Source: Cognatundibacterium crateris
GTDB lineage: Bacteria; Pseudomonadota; Gammaproteobacteria; Burkholderiales; Burkholderiaceae_D
Reading direction: 5' to 3'
NCBI RefSeq assembly: GCF_010078235.1
Contig: NZ_JAABOS010000008.1
Location: 62,001-126,000, forward strand
DNA: 64,000 nucleotides
Below, piece by piece: positions 8,597 through 19,774 of this stretch. The notes under the pieces were generated by a model that saw only the letters and a list, made by a program, of their open reading frames with translations, was not told the origin of the DNA and ran no database searches. The position numbers and the translations under genes are program-made. Numbering within the stretch: position 1 is the first letter of the stretch; every line of letters begins with the position of its first letter.

Positions 8597-8704
8597 ATTA
8601 TGTACGCTTTGAATGCACTGTAAGTACATACAAATGCAGGGAATGGTGTCTGAATTTGTTACACTACGCCCTCACCGCTGTCTGCGGTATTTATGGAATG
8701 AGTT

Positions 8705-9862
8705 ATGACGTCTGCACCACCCGCCTCCCAGCTGCACTGGGAATTTGAAGGCCAGCCTCAGTCTTGTCTGTGGCGCTCAGAAAATGGCAGCCCGGCACCG
8801 AAGAAAGTCGTACTGGCTGATGACCGCATGTCGGCCGATACCGCCTACCGGCTTGCTTGCGAAGGCACGGCCTTGTTATGGCAGGGTGATTATCACCAGG
8901 CCAGGCAAATGCTGCAGGCACTGGGGCGGCGTATGGAGCGTAAAGCTGTACGCAAAAACACAAAAACTGCCGCCACGACCACCACCACCGATATCACGCT
9001 GAGCTTTCACCAGCACCGCCAGGCGCAGGCGCAGCGCGCGCGCATCCTGGGCATGGTACTGGTGCCGGTCACAGCAGAACTGAGCGTACCATTGCGGCGC
9101 GCACCGGATGTGCGACTGGCGCTGGAGCAGGCTGGCGCGACTGCTGGTACCGCATTTGCACTGTCGCTGCGTGAATTACTGGGCATCATCGGTGCGTTTG
9201 AATGGCGTAGAAATGGCGTGGACATTCCTGCGCTGGGCGGCAAGATACATCCCTACTATGGCGTGTTTTCACCGATACGCGGCGAGTATGTAGACTTAGT
9301 CGCCAAAGCACGTTTGCCAGTGATGGATCTGGCATTTGATATCGGTGTAGGCAGCGGCGTGTTATCGGCGGTACTGGCGAAACGCGGTGTAAAAAAAATC
9401 ATCGCCACTGATCAGGACCCGCGCGCACTGGCTTGTGCGGCTGAAAATTTGCACAATCTGGGATTGGCAGCGCAAGTAGAATTACTGCAAACCGATCTGT
9501 TCCCTCCCGGTAAAGCCGGACTCATCGTCTGCAATCCCCCCTGGCTACCGGCCAAACCCAGCTCAGCCATAGAATTCGCCGTGTACGACCCTGACAGCCG
9601 CATGCTGCGTGGTTTTCTGGCAGGTGTGGCGGCCCATCTCACTGCACAGGGCGAGGCATGGCTGATCATGTCCGACCTGGCAGAACATCTGGGCTTGCGT
9701 AAGCCAGATGAACTCTGGAGCTGGATAGAAGCAGCCGGACTGAAAGTCGCCGGCAAAATGGATATCAAGCCACGCCATGGAAAATCCGTCGACGTGAGCG
9801 ATCCCTTACATGCCGCGCGCGCCAAAGAAGTCACGTCGCTGTGGCGACTGACTTTGCAGTAA
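8705..9862 (+). CDS. Class I SAM-dependent methyltransferase (RsmC/PrmC-like, NPPW motif)
   Basis: This 385-residue protein has a Rossmann methyltransferase core in its C-terminal half. The SAM loop is DIGVGSGVLSAVL, the acidic ribose-binding strand is IIATDQDPRALA, and the catalytic motif IV is IVCNPPWLPA. An (N/D)PP(Y/W) motif is typical of enzymes methylating planar nitrogen in bases or glutamine side chains, such as RsmC, RlmG and PrmC. The N-terminal half (residues 1-150) has no motif I recognise. The target is probably rRNA or a protein, but it cannot be assigned. The start at 8705 has GGAATGAG upstream. A small zinc-ribbon gene follows about 90 nt later on the same strand. Confidence 0.8.
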   Translation: MTSAPPASQLHWEFEGQPQSCLWRSENGSPAPKKVVLADDRMSADTAYRLACEGTALLWQGDYHQARQMLQALGRRMERKAVRKNTKTAATTTTTDITLSFHQHRQAQAQRARILGMVLVPVTAELSVPLRRAPDVRLALEQAGATAGTAFALSLRELLGIIGAFEWRRNGVDIPALGGKIHPYYGVFSPIRGEYVDLVAKARLPVMDLAFDIGVGSGVLSAVLAKRGVKKIIATDQDPRALACAAENLHNLGLAAQVELLQTDLFPPGKAGLIVCNPPWLPAKPSSAIEFAVYDPDSRMLRGFLAGVAAHLTAQGEAWLIMSDLAEHLGLRKPDELWSWIEAAGLKVAGKMDIKPRHGKSVDVSDPLHAARAKEVTSLWRLTLQ

Positions 9863-9955
9863 GCAGCTCAGGCTGTGCAGCAGTACCCGAACTGCTGTCA
9901 GCCTTGCTGAACTGATCCCGATTTAATATTGATTACCAAAACTACCGAATTAACC

Positions 9956-10171
9956 ATGCTCAACAAACCAGCCCGTATCCTGACCTTTAAATGCAAAAGC
10001 TGCGGAAAATCTGTACAGGTATTCCTGCAAAAAGTCTCGGCCTGCGCCCATATTTCACCGTATCAAGGCATCTGCACCTGCGGCACTGTGATGAAACATG
10101 CAACAGGCAACAAAGAAGCGGTGGAGTCGTATCTGAGTTCCGATGCGGTCACCTGGTCTCATCATCATTAA
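9956..10171 (+). CDS. Small zinc-ribbon-like protein
   Basis: This 71-residue protein has two cysteine pairs, CKSC near residue 15 and CTC near residue 42, plus a lone Cys between them. This arrangement suggests a zinc ribbon. The tail is acidic then ends in WSHHH. I do not recognise the family. The ATG at 9956 is preferred over an in-frame TTG at 9929, but neither has a strong ribosome-binding site. It lies between the methyltransferase and ribF on the same strand. Function is unknown. Confidence 0.6.
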   Translation: MLNKPARILTFKCKSCGKSVQVFLQKVSACAHISPYQGICTCGTVMKHATGNKEAVESYLSSDAVTWSHHH

Positions 10172-10324
10172 CAGCTGGCCGCTGGTCCTGACTGCGCAGC
10201 GCGCTAAAAACCGGTCAAACTGAGCCGGTTTGCGGACATTTCCCGCATTTTCAGTCGCCCGGTACAGGAAAGTTCAGGGAAAGCATTTATAATCTACCGC
10301 TTTGCAGCAGTTTTTCTGGAAACA

Positions 10325-11305
10325 ATGAAGGTATTTCGCGGACTTCCCAATGCAGCTTCCCGTGCGCCTTGCGCACTGGCGATAGGCAATTTCGATGGCG
10401 TGCATCGCGGCCATCAGACTTTGCTCGCACATTTGCGTCAGGCAGCCGACCGGCTGGGGCTGGAATCTGCGGTAATGACCTTTGAGCCGCATCCACGCGC
10501 CTTCTTTGCCCGCCTGGCCGGTGACTTATCCAAGGCACCGACCCGCATCGCTAACCTGCGTGACAATATGAGCTCGCTGGAACAAGCTGGCGTAGACCGC
10601 GTGATTGTTGAACACTTCAACACCCTGTTCGCCTCCTTATCACCAGAAGATTTTATCCGCAAGGTCCTGGTAGATGGCTTGCATGTGAAATGGCTGATGG
10701 TGGGTGAAGATTTCTGTTTCGGCGCACGCCGGGCAGGTAATATCGCCACCCTGGAAGAAGCCGGTCAACGCTATGGTTTTGAAGTCCAGACCCTGCCTGC
10801 GGTACAGAATAAGGGCGTCAGAATATCCTCATCCGCTGTACGCCAGGCGCTGGCACAGGGCGATTTTGCAGAAGCCAGCGAATTGCTGGGCCACCCTTAC
10901 CGGATTTCCGGCCATGTGATCCATGGTCAGAAACTGGGACGCACGATCGGGTTCCCTACCCTGAACCTGCGCATTGCGCATCACCGCCCTGCCACGAGTG
11001 GCATTTTTATCGTCAAGGTGCATGGCCTGGCAGAGCAGCCCTTAGCGGGCGTAGCGAGTCTGGGTGTACGCCCGACCGTCGATGACAGCGGCCGGGTCTT
11101 GCTCGAGACGCATGTCTTTGATTATGCCGGTCACGCCTATGGCAAGATCGTGCAAATCGAATTCCTGAAAAAACTGCGCGACGAAGAAAAGTACCATGAC
11201 CTCGCCACGCTGACCGCGGCTATCAACCGTGATGCGGAACAGGCACGCGCCTATTTTGATTCCGCTACACGCATCCCGGCCAGCAGTGCGACCGACCGAA
11301 TTTGA
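10325..11305 (+). CDS. ribF: Bifunctional riboflavin kinase / FAD synthetase
   Basis: RibF phosphorylates riboflavin to FMN and adenylates FMN to FAD in the cytosol. The 326-residue protein starts with the FAD synthetase domain, a nucleotidyltransferase fold with GNFDGVHRGHQTLL at residues 22-35. WLMVGEDFCFGARRAGN and RISSSAVRQALAQGD follow. The riboflavin kinase domain occupies about residues 185-310, with GRTIGFPTLNL and LGVRPTVDDSGRVLLETHVFD. Both domains look intact. It is the first gene of the conserved run ribF-ileS-lspA-coaBC-dut. The ribosome-binding site before the ATG is weak (TGGAAACA). Confidence 0.96.
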   Translation: MKVFRGLPNAASRAPCALAIGNFDGVHRGHQTLLAHLRQAADRLGLESAVMTFEPHPRAFFARLAGDLSKAPTRIANLRDNMSSLEQAGVDRVIVEHFNTLFASLSPEDFIRKVLVDGLHVKWLMVGEDFCFGARRAGNIATLEEAGQRYGFEVQTLPAVQNKGVRISSSAVRQALAQGDFAEASELLGHPYRISGHVIHGQKLGRTIGFPTLNLRIAHHRPATSGIFIVKVHGLAEQPLAGVASLGVRPTVDDSGRVLLETHVFDYAGHAYGKIVQIEFLKKLRDEEKYHDLATLTAAINRDAEQARAYFDSATRIPASSATDRI

Positions 11306-11446
11306 AGCTCTGCCCGACTCAGTGTCAAACTGTTAGCCAGACTTTCAGCAAACCACTGCGACATTGACATCAGCTGCGCTGAATCTACCGCTTAGATTTG
11401 ACGGCAGATGCTTAGACCCGAATTAAAACATACAAAGAAAACCACC

Positions 11447-14311
11447 ATGTCCGATCAGAAACCAGCAAAAGCTGCCAATAAATATCCTGTCAATATGACG
11501 GAAACACCTTTCCCTATGCGTGGCGATCTGGCCAAACGCGAACCAAAATGGGTCAAGGAATGGCAGGATAAAAAAATCTACGAACGTGTGCGCGCCGCAT
11601 CAGCCGGACGTCCTAAGTTCATTTTGCATGATGGTCCACCGTATGCGAATGGCGATATCCATATCGGCCATGCGGTCAATAAAATCCTCAAGGACATGAT
11701 CATCAAAGCACGCAGTATGGCTGGCTTTGATGCGCCTTATGTGCCGGGCTGGGATTGCCATGGCATGCCGATCGAAATCCAGATCGAAAAACTGCATGGC
11801 AAAAATTTGCCTGTGAATGAAGTGCAGTCCAAAGCGCGCGCTTATGCCGAAGAGCAGATCGCCCGCCAGAAGGCCGACTTCATCCGTCTGGGTGTGTTGG
11901 GTGAATGGGATAATCCTTACAAGACCATGAACTTCAGCAATGAAGCGGACGAAATCCGTGCGCTGGGTCAGTTGCTGGATAAAGGCTATGTCTATCGCGG
12001 TCTGAAACCGGTGAACTGGTGTTTCGACTGCGGCTCTGCGCTGGCCGAAGCCGAAGTCGAATACGAAAACAAACGTGATCCGTCTATCGACGTTGGTTTC
12101 CCGTTTGCCGAGCATGACAAACTGGCGCAAGCCTTTAAGCTGGACAAACTGCCGCACGAGCAGGGCTACTGCGTGATCTGGACCACCACACCGTGGACCA
12201 TCCCATCCAATCAGGCCCTGAACATGCATCCGGAAATCAGCTACGCGCTGGTAGAAACGGTACGTGGCGGCGCGCCGCTGTTGCTGATCCTGGCACAGGA
12301 ACTGGTGGAATCCAGCCTCGCAAAATATGAACTCGAAGGCAAAGTCATCGCGACCTGTAGCGGTGCTGATCTGGCAGAAATCCGCTTCAAACATCCGCTG
12401 TCTTCACTGCATGAAGGCTATGACCGCTATTCGCCAGTCTATCTGGGTGATTACGTGACGCTGGACAGCGGTACCGGTGTGGTGCACTCGGCACCCGCTT
12501 ACGGTATCGAGGATTTCCAGTCCTGCAAAGCGCATGGCATGAAAGATGACGAGATCATCGCGCCTGTCATGGGCGATGGCCGCTATGCATCCAGCCTGCC
12601 GTTCTTTGCAGGCATGACCATCTGGGAAGCCTCCAAGCCTATCTGCGATAAATTGCGCGAAGCCGGTGCGCTGTTCTCGCTGAAAATGTTTGACCATAGC
12701 TATATGCACTGCTGGCGTCATAAGACACCGATCATCTATCGCGCCACCTCGCAATGGTTCGCGAGTATGGATAACACACCGAAAGACGGTGGCGCTTCAT
12801 TGCGTGAAACTGCACTCAAAGCCATCGACGAAACTGCATTCTTCCCAAGCTGGGGTAAGGCGCGTCTGCATGGCATGATCGCCAACCGCCCGGACTGGAC
12901 CCTGTCGCGTCAGCGTCAGTGGGGCGTGCCTATGGCATTCTTCCTGCATAAAGAAACTGGTCAATTGCATCCACGCACACCGGAATTGCTGGAACAGATC
13001 GCTCAACGCGTAGAAAAAGAAGGTATCGAAGCCTGGCAACATATAGAAGCCGCTGATCTGCTGGGCGATGAAGCTGAGATGTATGTGAAAAACCGCGATA
13101 CGCTGGATGTGTGGTTCGATTCCGGTACGACGCATTTCACGGTATTGCGCGGCTCGCACAAGGCGCAATCTGCTTATCCGGCCGATTTGTATCTGGAAGG
13201 CTCAGACCAGCATCGCGGCTGGTTCCACTCTTCCCTGCTGACCGCCTCTATGCTGGATGGCCACGCACCGTACAAAGCCTTGCTCACGCACGGTTTCGTG
13301 GTGGATGGCGAAGGCAAAAAAATGTCCAAGTCCAAGGGCAATGTGGTGGCGCCGCAAAAAATCTCCGATACGCTGGGTGCGGACATCCTGCGTCTGTGGG
13401 TGGCATCGACTGACTATTCCGGCGAATTGTCGATCTCCGATGAAATCCTGAAACGGGTGACTGAGGCCTATCGCCGTATCCGTAACACCCTGCGCTTCCT
13501 GCTTGCGAACACTTCTGATTTTGACTTCAGTAAAGATGCAGTGCCGGTCGAAGCGATGTTGGATATAGACCGCTATGCGATCGCTGATATGGCGCGTCTG
13601 CAGCAAGACATCCTGGCGCATTATGAGCGTTTTGAATTCCATCCTGTGATCGCCAAGCTGCAGTCTTACTGTTCTGAAGATCTGGGTGGATTCTACCTGG
13701 ATATTCTGAAAGACCGCTTGTACACCAGCGGTGTCAACTCAGCGGCACGCCGCTCTGCGCAAACGGCTATCTGGCACATCACCCAGGCGCTGTTGCGTCT
13801 GATGGCGCCTACTCTGTCGTTCACAGCCGAAGAAGCCTGGCAGTTCTTCGCGACCGCAGAGGCCTATCAGGATAGCAGCGAAACCATCTTTACCCAGACT
13901 TATTATCAGTTGCCAGCGGTAGCAGGCGCAGAAGAATTGCAGGCTCGCTTTGCCAGCCTGCGCGCGGTACGCGCCGATGTGACTAAGCAGCTGGAAGAAG
14001 TCCGGGTCGCTGGTGGTATTGGTTCTTCATTGCAGGCTGAGGTTGTGATCAAAGCCAGTGGTGATAAGTTTGCCGTGCTGAACAGCTTTGCAGATGATTT
14101 GAAATTTACCCTGATTACCTCTGCAGCCAGCGTAGAACAAGTCGCCAGCGAAGCGGAAGAAACCGTAGTAGTCACACCATCTAAGTATGAAAAATGCGAA
14201 CGCTGCTGGCACTATCGTGCAGACGTAGGTTCGCATGCTGAGCATCCTGGTCTGTGCGGACGTTGCCACAGTAATTTGTTTGGCCATGGTGAATCGCGCC
14301 GCTTTGCCTAA
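11447..14311 (+). CDS. ileS: Isoleucyl-tRNA synthetase
   Basis: IleS charges tRNA-Ile with isoleucine and edits valine. From the ATG at 11447 the protein is 954 residues, near the bacterial norm. It shows the class I signature HIGH at 72-75, KMSKS at 625-629, the editing-domain segment [13 protein letters not shown], and a C-terminal zinc finger with four Cys (CERCW and CGRC). The frame is open to an upstream ATG at 11408, but the MSDQKP start gives the family-like N-terminus. A perfect hairpin follows the stop codon and precedes lspA. Confidence 0.97.
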   Translation: MSDQKPAKAANKYPVNMTETPFPMRGDLAKREPKWVKEWQDKKIYERVRAASAGRPKFILHDGPPYANGDIHIGHAVNKILKDMIIKARSMAGFDAPYVPGWDCHGMPIEIQIEKLHGKNLPVNEVQSKARAYAEEQIARQKADFIRLGVLGEWDNPYKTMNFSNEADEIRALGQLLDKGYVYRGLKPVNWCFDCGSALAEAEVEYENKRDPSIDVGFPFAEHDKLAQAFKLDKLPHEQGYCVIWTTTPWTIPSNQALNMHPEISYALVETVRGGAPLLLILAQELVESSLAKYELEGKVIATCSGADLAEIRFKHPLSSLHEGYDRYSPVYLGDYVTLDSGTGVVHSAPAYGIEDFQSCKAHGMKDDEIIAPVMGDGRYASSLPFFAGMTIWEASKPICDKLREAGALFSLKMFDHSYMHCWRHKTPIIYRATSQWFASMDNTPKDGGASLRETALKAIDETAFFPSWGKARLHGMIANRPDWTLSRQRQWGVPMAFFLHKETGQLHPRTPELLEQIAQRVEKEGIEAWQHIEAADLLGDEAEMYVKNRDTLDVWFDSGTTHFTVLRGSHKAQSAYPADLYLEGSDQHRGWFHSSLLTASMLDGHAPYKALLTHGFVVDGEGKKMSKSKGNVVAPQKISDTLGADILRLWVASTDYSGELSISDEILKRVTEAYRRIRNTLRFLLANTSDFDFSKDAVPVEAMLDIDRYAIADMARLQQDILAHYERFEFHPVIAKLQSYCSEDLGGFYLDILKDRLYTSGVNSAARRSAQTAIWHITQALLRLMAPTLSFTAEEAWQFFATAEAYQDSSETIFTQTYYQLPAVAGAEELQARFASLRAVRADVTKQLEEVRVAGGIGSSLQAEVVIKASGDKFAVLNSFADDLKFTLITSAASVEQVASEAEETVVVTPSKYEKCERCWHYRADVGSHAEHPGLCGRCHSNLFGHGESRRFA

Positions 14312-14321
14312 AACGCGTTAA

Positions 14322-14352
14322 GCTGAGTGTCGTCGCACAGGCGACACTCAGC
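14322..14352 (+). other. Perfect 11-bp hairpin in the ileS-lspA gap
   Basis: The sequence gctgagtgtcg (14322-14332) is followed after 9 nt by its exact reverse complement cgacactcagc (14342-14352). There is no T-run, so it is not a classical intrinsic terminator. It could stabilise or process the ileS-lspA transcript, or be a Rho-linked or attenuating structure. Confidence 0.6.
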
Positions 14353-14434
14353 CACTTGCGCTGCGTTGAACCTCGTTTTCAGCACACGTTCCGTCTTCCC
14401 CTGACCAGTTAACAGTTAATGGACTCCATCTTTC

Positions 14435-14953
14435 ATGGCAAGTAAAAAATCTCCTAAACCTGTAATGCGCAGCTCCAGCTCAGGTAACAGCCTGATCCCC
14501 TGGCTGGGACTGGCGACCATCATCATTCTGCTCGATCAGGTCAGCAAGATCACCATCACCAGACTGTTCGCTTATGCAGAAACACTGGCAGTGACCTCTT
14601 TCTTCAATCTGACACTGGTGTATAACAAGGGCGCGGCATTCAGCTTCCTGGCCCAGGAATCCGGCTGGCAACGCTATTTCTTTACAGCCCTGGGTCTGAC
14701 TGCTTCGGCTTACATCATTTATTTAATGCGTCAGCATTCGGCCCAAAAATTGTTTTGTACGGCGCTGGCGCTGATCATGGGCGGTGCGCTGGGTAATGTG
14801 ATCGATCGTTTGCTGTATGGTCATGTGATAGATTTTCTGGATTTCCATTATCTGGAAACCTATCATTTCCCAGCCTTCAATCTGGCCGACAGCGCGATTT
14901 GTCTGGGTGCTGCTTTATTTATTCTGGACGAATTGCGCCGGGTAAAAAAATAA
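14435..14953 (+). CDS. lspA: Lipoprotein signal peptidase (signal peptidase II)
   Basis: LspA cleaves the signal peptide of diacylated prolipoproteins in the inner membrane. The 172-residue protein has four membrane segments. The catalytic aspartates are Asp124 ([20 protein letters not shown]) and Asp152 (FNLADSAI), both in the expected signatures. The conserved [11 protein letters not shown] loop is also present. The N-terminus carries about 20 extra polar residues before the first membrane helix. It sits between ileS and coaBC, a conserved order in this group, with only 9 nt to the next start. Confidence 0.96.
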   Translation: MASKKSPKPVMRSSSSGNSLIPWLGLATIIILLDQVSKITITRLFAYAETLAVTSFFNLTLVYNKGAAFSFLAQESGWQRYFFTALGLTASAYIIYLMRQHSAQKLFCTALALIMGGALGNVIDRLLYGHVIDFLDFHYLETYHFPAFNLADSAICLGAALFILDELRRVKK

Positions 14954-14962
14954 GGAGTTGCT

Positions 14963-16165
14963 ATGCGTCTGGCTGGAAAAAAAATCGTACTCGGGCTGAC
15001 CGGTGGTATCGCCTGCTACAAAGTCGCCGAACTGACCCGTGCCCTCGGCAAAGCGGGCGCGCAGGTGCAGGTCGTGATGACACAGGCTGCCTGCCAGTTC
15101 ATCACGCCAGTGACGATGCAGGCCTTGTCTGGCAATACCGTTTTCACCGATCAATGGGATGCGCGCATAGGCAATAATATGCCGCATATTGATCTGACCC
15201 GCGATGCAGATGCGATTGTGATTGCACCTTGCAGTACCGATTTCCTGTTCAAGCTTGCGCACGGTGCCTGCGACGATCTGCTGTCGACTTTATGCATAGC
15301 ACGCCCGGCCCATATTCCGCTGCTGATCGCACCGGCGATGAATGTAGAGATGTGGCAAAACCCCGCCACCCAAAGAAACGTCACACTGTGCCGCACCGAT
15401 GGCATACACATCATGGGTCCTGCCGCAGGTGAACAAGCCTGCGGTGAAACCGGTATGGGTCGTATGCTGGAGCCGGATCAGTTGCTGACCGAAATTATTG
15501 CCTCCTTCCAGACTAAGTCCCTGGCCGGTCAGCATCTGCTGATCACCGCCGGGCCTACGTTTGAGCCCATCGATCCGGTACGCGGCATCACTAATCTGTC
15601 TTCAGGAAAAATGGGCTATGCGATCGCTCAGGCGGCCTGGGAAGCTGGTGCGCTGGTCACCCTGATTTCCGGCCCGACCGCTCTGGCCACACCTTACGGT
15701 GTGAAACGGGTGCAGGTACAAACCGCACAGCAAATGCATGATGCGGTGATGACGGCGCTGAAGCAGCAAACCCAGCAAGCCTTTATTGCGGTCGCAGCAG
15801 TGGCGGACTGGCGGGTCGCCAATGCGAGCACGCAAAAGCTCAAAAAAACTGGCGAGCACGACACACCGGTGCTGCAATTCGCGCAAAATCCGGATATTCT
15901 CGCGACCGTTGGCGCGCTGCCGGATGCGCCCTATTGCGTCGGTTTTGCAGCAGAATCCGAAAACTTAATGGAATACGCAGCCGCCAAACGGGTCAGGAAA
16001 AATATCCCGCTACTGGTCGGGAATATAGGACACCAGACTTTCGGTCAGGATGACAATGAGCTGGTCTTATTCGATGCCGAGGGCACAACCCAGCTGCCAC
16101 GCGCCGACAAACAAACTTTGGCCATTGCGCTGATACAGGAACTGGCAAAACGCCTGCACGCCTGA
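14963..16165 (+). CDS. coaBC: Bifunctional phosphopantothenoylcysteine decarboxylase / phosphopantothenate-cysteine ligase
   Basis: CoaBC performs two consecutive steps of coenzyme A synthesis. The N-terminal flavoprotein decarboxylase (about 1-190) shows the catalytic His75 ([10 protein letters not shown]), the substrate clamp APAMNVEMW and the active-site Cys160 ([13 protein letters not shown]). The C-terminal ligase (about 190-400) has [30 protein letters not shown] nucleotide-binding residues and KLKKTG. The 400-residue length is typical. A ribosome-binding site (aaggag) lies just before the ATG. A terminator-like hairpin follows, so dut may be transcribed partly on its own. Confidence 0.96.
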   Translation: MRLAGKKIVLGLTGGIACYKVAELTRALGKAGAQVQVVMTQAACQFITPVTMQALSGNTVFTDQWDARIGNNMPHIDLTRDADAIVIAPCSTDFLFKLAHGACDDLLSTLCIARPAHIPLLIAPAMNVEMWQNPATQRNVTLCRTDGIHIMGPAAGEQACGETGMGRMLEPDQLLTEIIASFQTKSLAGQHLLITAGPTFEPIDPVRGITNLSSGKMGYAIAQAAWEAGALVTLISGPTALATPYGVKRVQVQTAQQMHDAVMTALKQQTQQAFIAVAAVADWRVANASTQKLKKTGEHDTPVLQFAQNPDILATVGALPDAPYCVGFAAESENLMEYAAAKRVRKNIPLLVGNIGHQTFGQDDNELVLFDAEGTTQLPRADKQTLAIALIQELAKRLHA

Positions 16166-16170
16166 TTTTA

Positions 16171-16205
16171 CGGCGGTACGGCAGTGTCCTGTACCGCCTT
16201 TATTC
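16171..16205 (+). terminator. Probable weak terminator after coaBC
   Basis: The stem ggcggtac (16172-16179) pairs exactly with gtaccgcc (16191-16198) and is followed by a short T-rich stretch. The T-run is poor, so read-through into dut is likely. Confidence 0.5.
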
Positions 16206-16236
16206 ATTCACTCAGATACAAACAAGATACGCTACG

Positions 16237-16686
16237 ATGAAAAATGTTGCCCTAAAAATCCTCGACGCCCGTATGAAGGATAACTTACCAAGCTACGGTA
16301 CCCCTGGCAGCGCCGGTCTCGACCTGCGTGCCTGCATCGATGCACCGCTCACCATACAAGCAGGCGAAACCGTATTAATCCCTACCGGCTTGGCGATCCA
16401 CATCGCCGATCCTGGCTATGCAGCGATGATCTTGCCACGCAGCGGGATGGGACATAAACACGGTATCGTACTAGGCAATCTGGTGGGTCTGATTGACTCC
16501 GATTATCAGGGACAATTAATGGTCTCAACCTGGAATCGCGGGCAAAGCGCATTTACGCTCAACCCTATGGAACGCCTGGCACAACTGATCATCGTACCTG
16601 TGGTTCAGGTAGGTTTTGAAATCGTGGAAGAATTCGGCGACAGTGAACGTGGTGAAGGCGGCTTCGGCAGCACAGGTAAGCACTAA
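16237..16686 (+). CDS. dut: Deoxyuridine 5'-triphosphate nucleotidohydrolase (dUTPase)
   Basis: Dut hydrolyses dUTP to dUMP and pyrophosphate, keeping uracil out of DNA and feeding dTMP synthesis. The 149-residue protein has the trimeric dUTPase motifs in order: [35 protein letters not shown] with the catalytic Asp, ERLAQLI, and the C-terminal [12 protein letters not shown] arm. It is complete and is the last gene of the ribF-to-dut run. A small gcccac/gtgggc hairpin (16695-16713) and a strong terminator (16778-16813) follow. Confidence 0.97.
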   Translation: MKNVALKILDARMKDNLPSYGTPGSAGLDLRACIDAPLTIQAGETVLIPTGLAIHIADPGYAAMILPRSGMGHKHGIVLGNLVGLIDSDYQGQLMVSTWNRGQSAFTLNPMERLAQLIIVPVVQVGFEIVEEFGDSERGEGGFGSTGKH

Positions 16687-16777
16687 ACGCCAAGGCCCAC
16701 ATGATTTGTGGGCGACCGATTCGAATCACGGCGCAGCATAATGCAATGTAGTTCCAAGTGGACAAATGCCTGAGCAA

Positions 16778-16813
16778 TAAAAAAAGCCAGATCTGTGAAT
16801 CTGGCTTTTTTCT
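16778..16813. terminator. Bidirectional intrinsic terminator
   Basis: The stem aaaaagccagat pairs with atctggcttttt around a 6-nt loop, with A- and T-runs on its flanks. It ends at the stop codon of the small minus-strand gene and lies about 90 nt after dut, so it serves both strands. Confidence 0.85.
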
Positions 16814-17091
16814 TACCTCTTTACTTTTTTACTTCTGCCTGCGGACTCGCGCAGTATGGTGTAGTTCCACTCATCTTCATGGATGCCGCTACCGGTATCC
16901 ACGCTGACCAGAAAACTGTCATCTTCGCCTTTCACCCTGCGCCCGGTGGCGACATGCTTTTTACTCACATCACGCCGGTCATACACATCGACTTCGACAT
17001 TATTACCATCCAGAGCTGCCGCTGACAGCACGGAGTCTATCGTTTTTGTCGTGTATTCCAGCACATAAAGCGGTGGTTTCGGTATGCCCAT
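16813..17091 (-). CDS. Small hypothetical protein downstream of nothing known
   Basis: This 92-residue, charged, soluble protein has no recognised family. It starts MGIPKPPLYVLEYTTKTIDS, is rich in Asp, Glu, Lys and Arg, and ends in a basic tail (GRSKKVKR). There is no signal peptide, Cys or membrane segment. The ATG at 17091 has GGAG at a good distance and is preferred over the TTG at 17103. It is convergent with dut. It lies downstream of clpA's 3' end only in coordinates; the two genes are on the same strand with clpA upstream (clpS-clpA-this gene), separated by 77 nt, so co-transcription is possible. Confidence 0.65.
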   Translation of the reverse strand: MGIPKPPLYVLEYTTKTIDSVLSAAALDGNNVEVDVYDRRDVSKKHVATGRRVKGEDDSFLVSVDTGSGIHEDEWNYTILRESAGRSKKVKR

Positions 17092-17168
17092 CGTCTGCTC
17101 CAATTCTTATCTTCTTTATCCAGACTTTACAGTCTAGTGCTTATCCGCGCCGAAACAAGAACAAAAAT

Positions 17169-19469
17169 TTATTCAACCTCGACCGCTTCCTGAGAAGCCT
17201 CCGGTGGCGTGGCATCGCCCTCAGAGAATTCCAGCTTGATCTGATCCTTATCATCCAGATCCACCACGACCCGGCCACCACTGACCAAACGACCAAACAG
17301 CAATTCGTCCGCCAGGGCTTTACGTATCATGTCCTGTATTAAACGTGCCATAGGACGCGCACCCATCAGCGGATCAAAGCCTTTTTTACCCAGGAACTTG
17401 CGCAAGCCATCGGTAAAGCTGGCCTCCACTTTTTTCTCGTGCAATTGCTCTTCCAGCTGCATGAGGAATTTATCGACCACACGCAGAATAATTTCTTCGT
17501 CCAGGGCACGGAAGCTGATGATTGAGTCCAGGCGATTGCGGAATTCAGGCGTAAACATACGCTTGATATCCGCCATCTCGTCACCTGCTTCGCGGCTGTC
17601 GTTAAAGCCAATAGAACGCTTCTGCAGGCTCTCGGCACCAGCATTGGTCGTCATGATAATGATCACGTTGCGGAAATCCGCCTTGCGGCCATTATTGTCG
17701 GTCAGGGTGCCATGATCCATGACCTGCAACAGGATGTTGAACACATCGGGATGGGCTTTTTCTATCTCATCCAGCAGCAAAACAGCATGCGGCTTTTTGG
17801 TAATCGCTTCTGTCAGCAATCCGCCCTGATCGAAACCTACATAACCAGGCGGCGCACCGATCAGGCGGCTAACCGCATGACGCTCCATGTATTCGGACAT
17901 ATCGAAGCGTATCAGCTCTATACCCAGCGTAAACGCGAGTTGTTTGGCGACTTCGGTTTTACCCACGCCGGTAGGACCGGAGAACAGGAAGGCACCAATC
18001 GGCTTATCGGTTTTACCCAGACCGGCACGCGCCATTTTGATACTGGAAGCCAGCGCTTCTATCGCTGGCTCCTGACCAAACACCACATTTTTCAAATCGC
18101 GGTCTATGGTCTGCAATTTAGCGCGATCATCCTGATTCACGGTCTGCGGCGGAATACGGGCTATTTTCGCGATGATGTCTTCGATATCCGCCTTGCCTAT
18201 AGTCTTTTTCTGCTTAGACTTAGGCAGCACACGTTGCGCAGCACCTGCCTCATCAATCACGTCGATTGCTTTGTCCGGCAGATGGCGGTCATTGATAAAA
18301 CGGGCAGACAACTCAGCGGCCGTAGTCAGTGCAGACGCAGAGTATTTAACGTTGTGATGCTCTTCAAACTTAGATTTCAAGCCACGCAGAATCTGCACAG
18401 TTTGCTCTACCGTTGGCTCATTCACATCAATTTTCTGGAAGCGACGTGACAAGGCATGGTCTTTTTCAAACACGCCACGATACTCGGTATAAGTGGTCGC
18501 ACCGATACACTTGAGCTGACCGCTGGACAAGGCTGGCTTGAGCAAATTAGATGCATCAAGCGTACCGCCGGAAGCAGAGCCAGCGCCGATAATAGTGTGG
18601 ATTTCGTCTATGAACAGTATGCCGTTCGGCGTTTCTTTTAACTGTTTGAGCACACCCTTCAGGCGCAACTCAAAGTCGCCACGGTACTTGGTACCAGCCA
18701 GCAAAGCGCCCATATCAAGCGAATAAACGACAGCGTTCTGCAAAATTTCCGGCACATCACTTTGCGTGATACGCAATGCCAGACCTTCAGCGATCGCGGT
18801 TTTACCTACGCCTGCTTCACCGACCAACAGGGGATTGTTTTTACGGCGACGGCACAGTATCTGGATCACACGTTCCACTTCACTGTCACGGCCGATCAGC
18901 GGATCGATTTTGCCTTCGGCCGCATGACGATTCAGGTTTTGCGTGAACTGATCAAGCGGATTTTCTTTAGCCTGTGCATCAGCCTGACCCTCTTCACCAC
19001 CTTCATGGGATTTCTGTGGCTCAGCCGGGCTGTCTTTACGCACGCCATGCGAAATGAAATTGACCACATCCAGCCGGGTCACCCCTTGCTGATGCAGGTA
19101 ATACACGGCATGGGAATCTTTTTCGCCAAAAATCGCGACCAGCACATTGGCGCCATTGACTTCTTTCTTACCATTTGACGAAGATTGCACGTGCATAATC
19201 GCACGCTGTATCACGCGCTGAAAGCCCAGCGTGGGCTGGGTATCGACCTCATTGCTGCCTGGTACTGTGGGTGTATTATCGGTAATGAAATTGGTCAGCG
19301 TTTTGCGCAAATCGTCGATATTCACGGCGCAGGCACGCATGACTTCGGCAGCCGATGGGTTGTCCAGCAAGGCCAGCAACAGATGCTCGACCGTGATGAA
19401 CTCATACCGTGCCTGCCGCGCCTCTACAAAGGCCATATGCAAACTGACTTCTAATTCTTGCGCAATCAT
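17169..19469 (-). CDS. clpA: ATP-dependent Clp protease ATP-binding subunit ClpA
   Basis: ClpA unfolds substrates and feeds them to the ClpP peptidase. The 766-residue protein has a Clp N-domain (1-145, [20 protein letters not shown]) and two AAA+ modules. The first has Walker A GEAGVGKT and Walker B LFIDEIH. The second has [15 protein letters not shown] and [16 protein letters not shown]-terminal D2-small domain follows. The ATG at 19469 overlaps the clpS stop codon (ATGA) and has GGAGGAAG upstream. The extension to 19487 would run into clpS and is rejected. Regulation by the adaptor ClpS is expected from the coupling. Confidence 0.97.
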   Translation of the reverse strand: MIAQELEVSLHMAFVEARQARYEFITVEHLLLALLDNPSAAEVMRACAVNIDDLRKTLTNFITDNTPTVPGSNEVDTQPTLGFQRVIQRAIMHVQSSSNGKKEVNGANVLVAIFGEKDSHAVYYLHQQGVTRLDVVNFISHGVRKDSPAEPQKSHEGGEEGQADAQAKENPLDQFTQNLNRHAAEGKIDPLIGRDSEVERVIQILCRRRKNNPLLVGEAGVGKTAIAEGLALRITQSDVPEILQNAVVYSLDMGALLAGTKYRGDFELRLKGVLKQLKETPNGILFIDEIHTIIGAGSASGGTLDASNLLKPALSSGQLKCIGATTYTEYRGVFEKDHALSRRFQKIDVNEPTVEQTVQILRGLKSKFEEHHNVKYSASALTTAAELSARFINDRHLPDKAIDVIDEAGAAQRVLPKSKQKKTIGKADIEDIIAKIARIPPQTVNQDDRAKLQTIDRDLKNVVFGQEPAIEALASSIKMARAGLGKTDKPIGAFLFSGPTGVGKTEVAKQLAFTLGIELIRFDMSEYMERHAVSRLIGAPPGYVGFDQGGLLTEAITKKPHAVLLLDEIEKAHPDVFNILLQVMDHGTLTDNNGRKADFRNVIIIMTTNAGAESLQKRSIGFNDSREAGDEMADIKRMFTPEFRNRLDSIISFRALDEEIILRVVDKFLMQLEEQLHEKKVEASFTDGLRKFLGKKGFDPLMGARPMARLIQDMIRKALADELLFGRLVSGGRVVVDLDDKDQIKLEFSEGDATPPEASQEAVEVE

Positions 19470-19774
19470 ACTTCCTCCATCACACATTGCAGGGGATGCC
19501 CTGCCTTACGAGCGTGCGTCAAAACGAGTTCCACCTTGGTCAGCGCAATATCCTTAGAATAAACGCCACAAATCCCTTTTCCATCACGGTGGACTTTGAG
19601 CATGATCTGCATCGCAGTTTCCCGATCCTTATTAAAGTATTCCTGAACAATAGCCACTACAAACTCCATAGGAGTATAGTCATCATTCAACAATATCACC
19701 TGGTACATAGAGGGCGGCTTGAGCTGTTGTGCCTGTCGCTCCAATATCGTACTGTTATCATGCTTATTTCCCAT
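19466..19774 (-). CDS. clpS: ClpS adaptor of the ClpAP protease
   Basis: ClpS binds the ClpA N-domain and delivers N-degron substrates. The 102-residue protein has the family core [22 protein letters not shown], the metal/N-degron pocket region and [17 protein letters not shown]. The N-terminal about 20 polar residues are the flexible arm that enters ClpA. Translation is coupled to clpA through a 4-nt overlap. The gene is divergent from the cold-shock gene with about 390 nt between them. Confidence 0.96.
   Translation of the reverse strand: MGNKHDNSTILERQAQQLKPPSMYQVILLNDDYTPMEFVVAIVQEYFNKDRETAMQIMLKVHRDGKGICGVYSKDIALTKVELVLTHARKAGHPLQCVMEEV

Noticed and set aside
11600..12394. 264-codon minus-strand frame within ileS
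   Set aside because: It is a shadow of ileS codons with no recognisable domain.
17712..18449. 245-codon plus-strand frame within clpA
   Set aside because: It is antisense to clpA and resembles no protein family.
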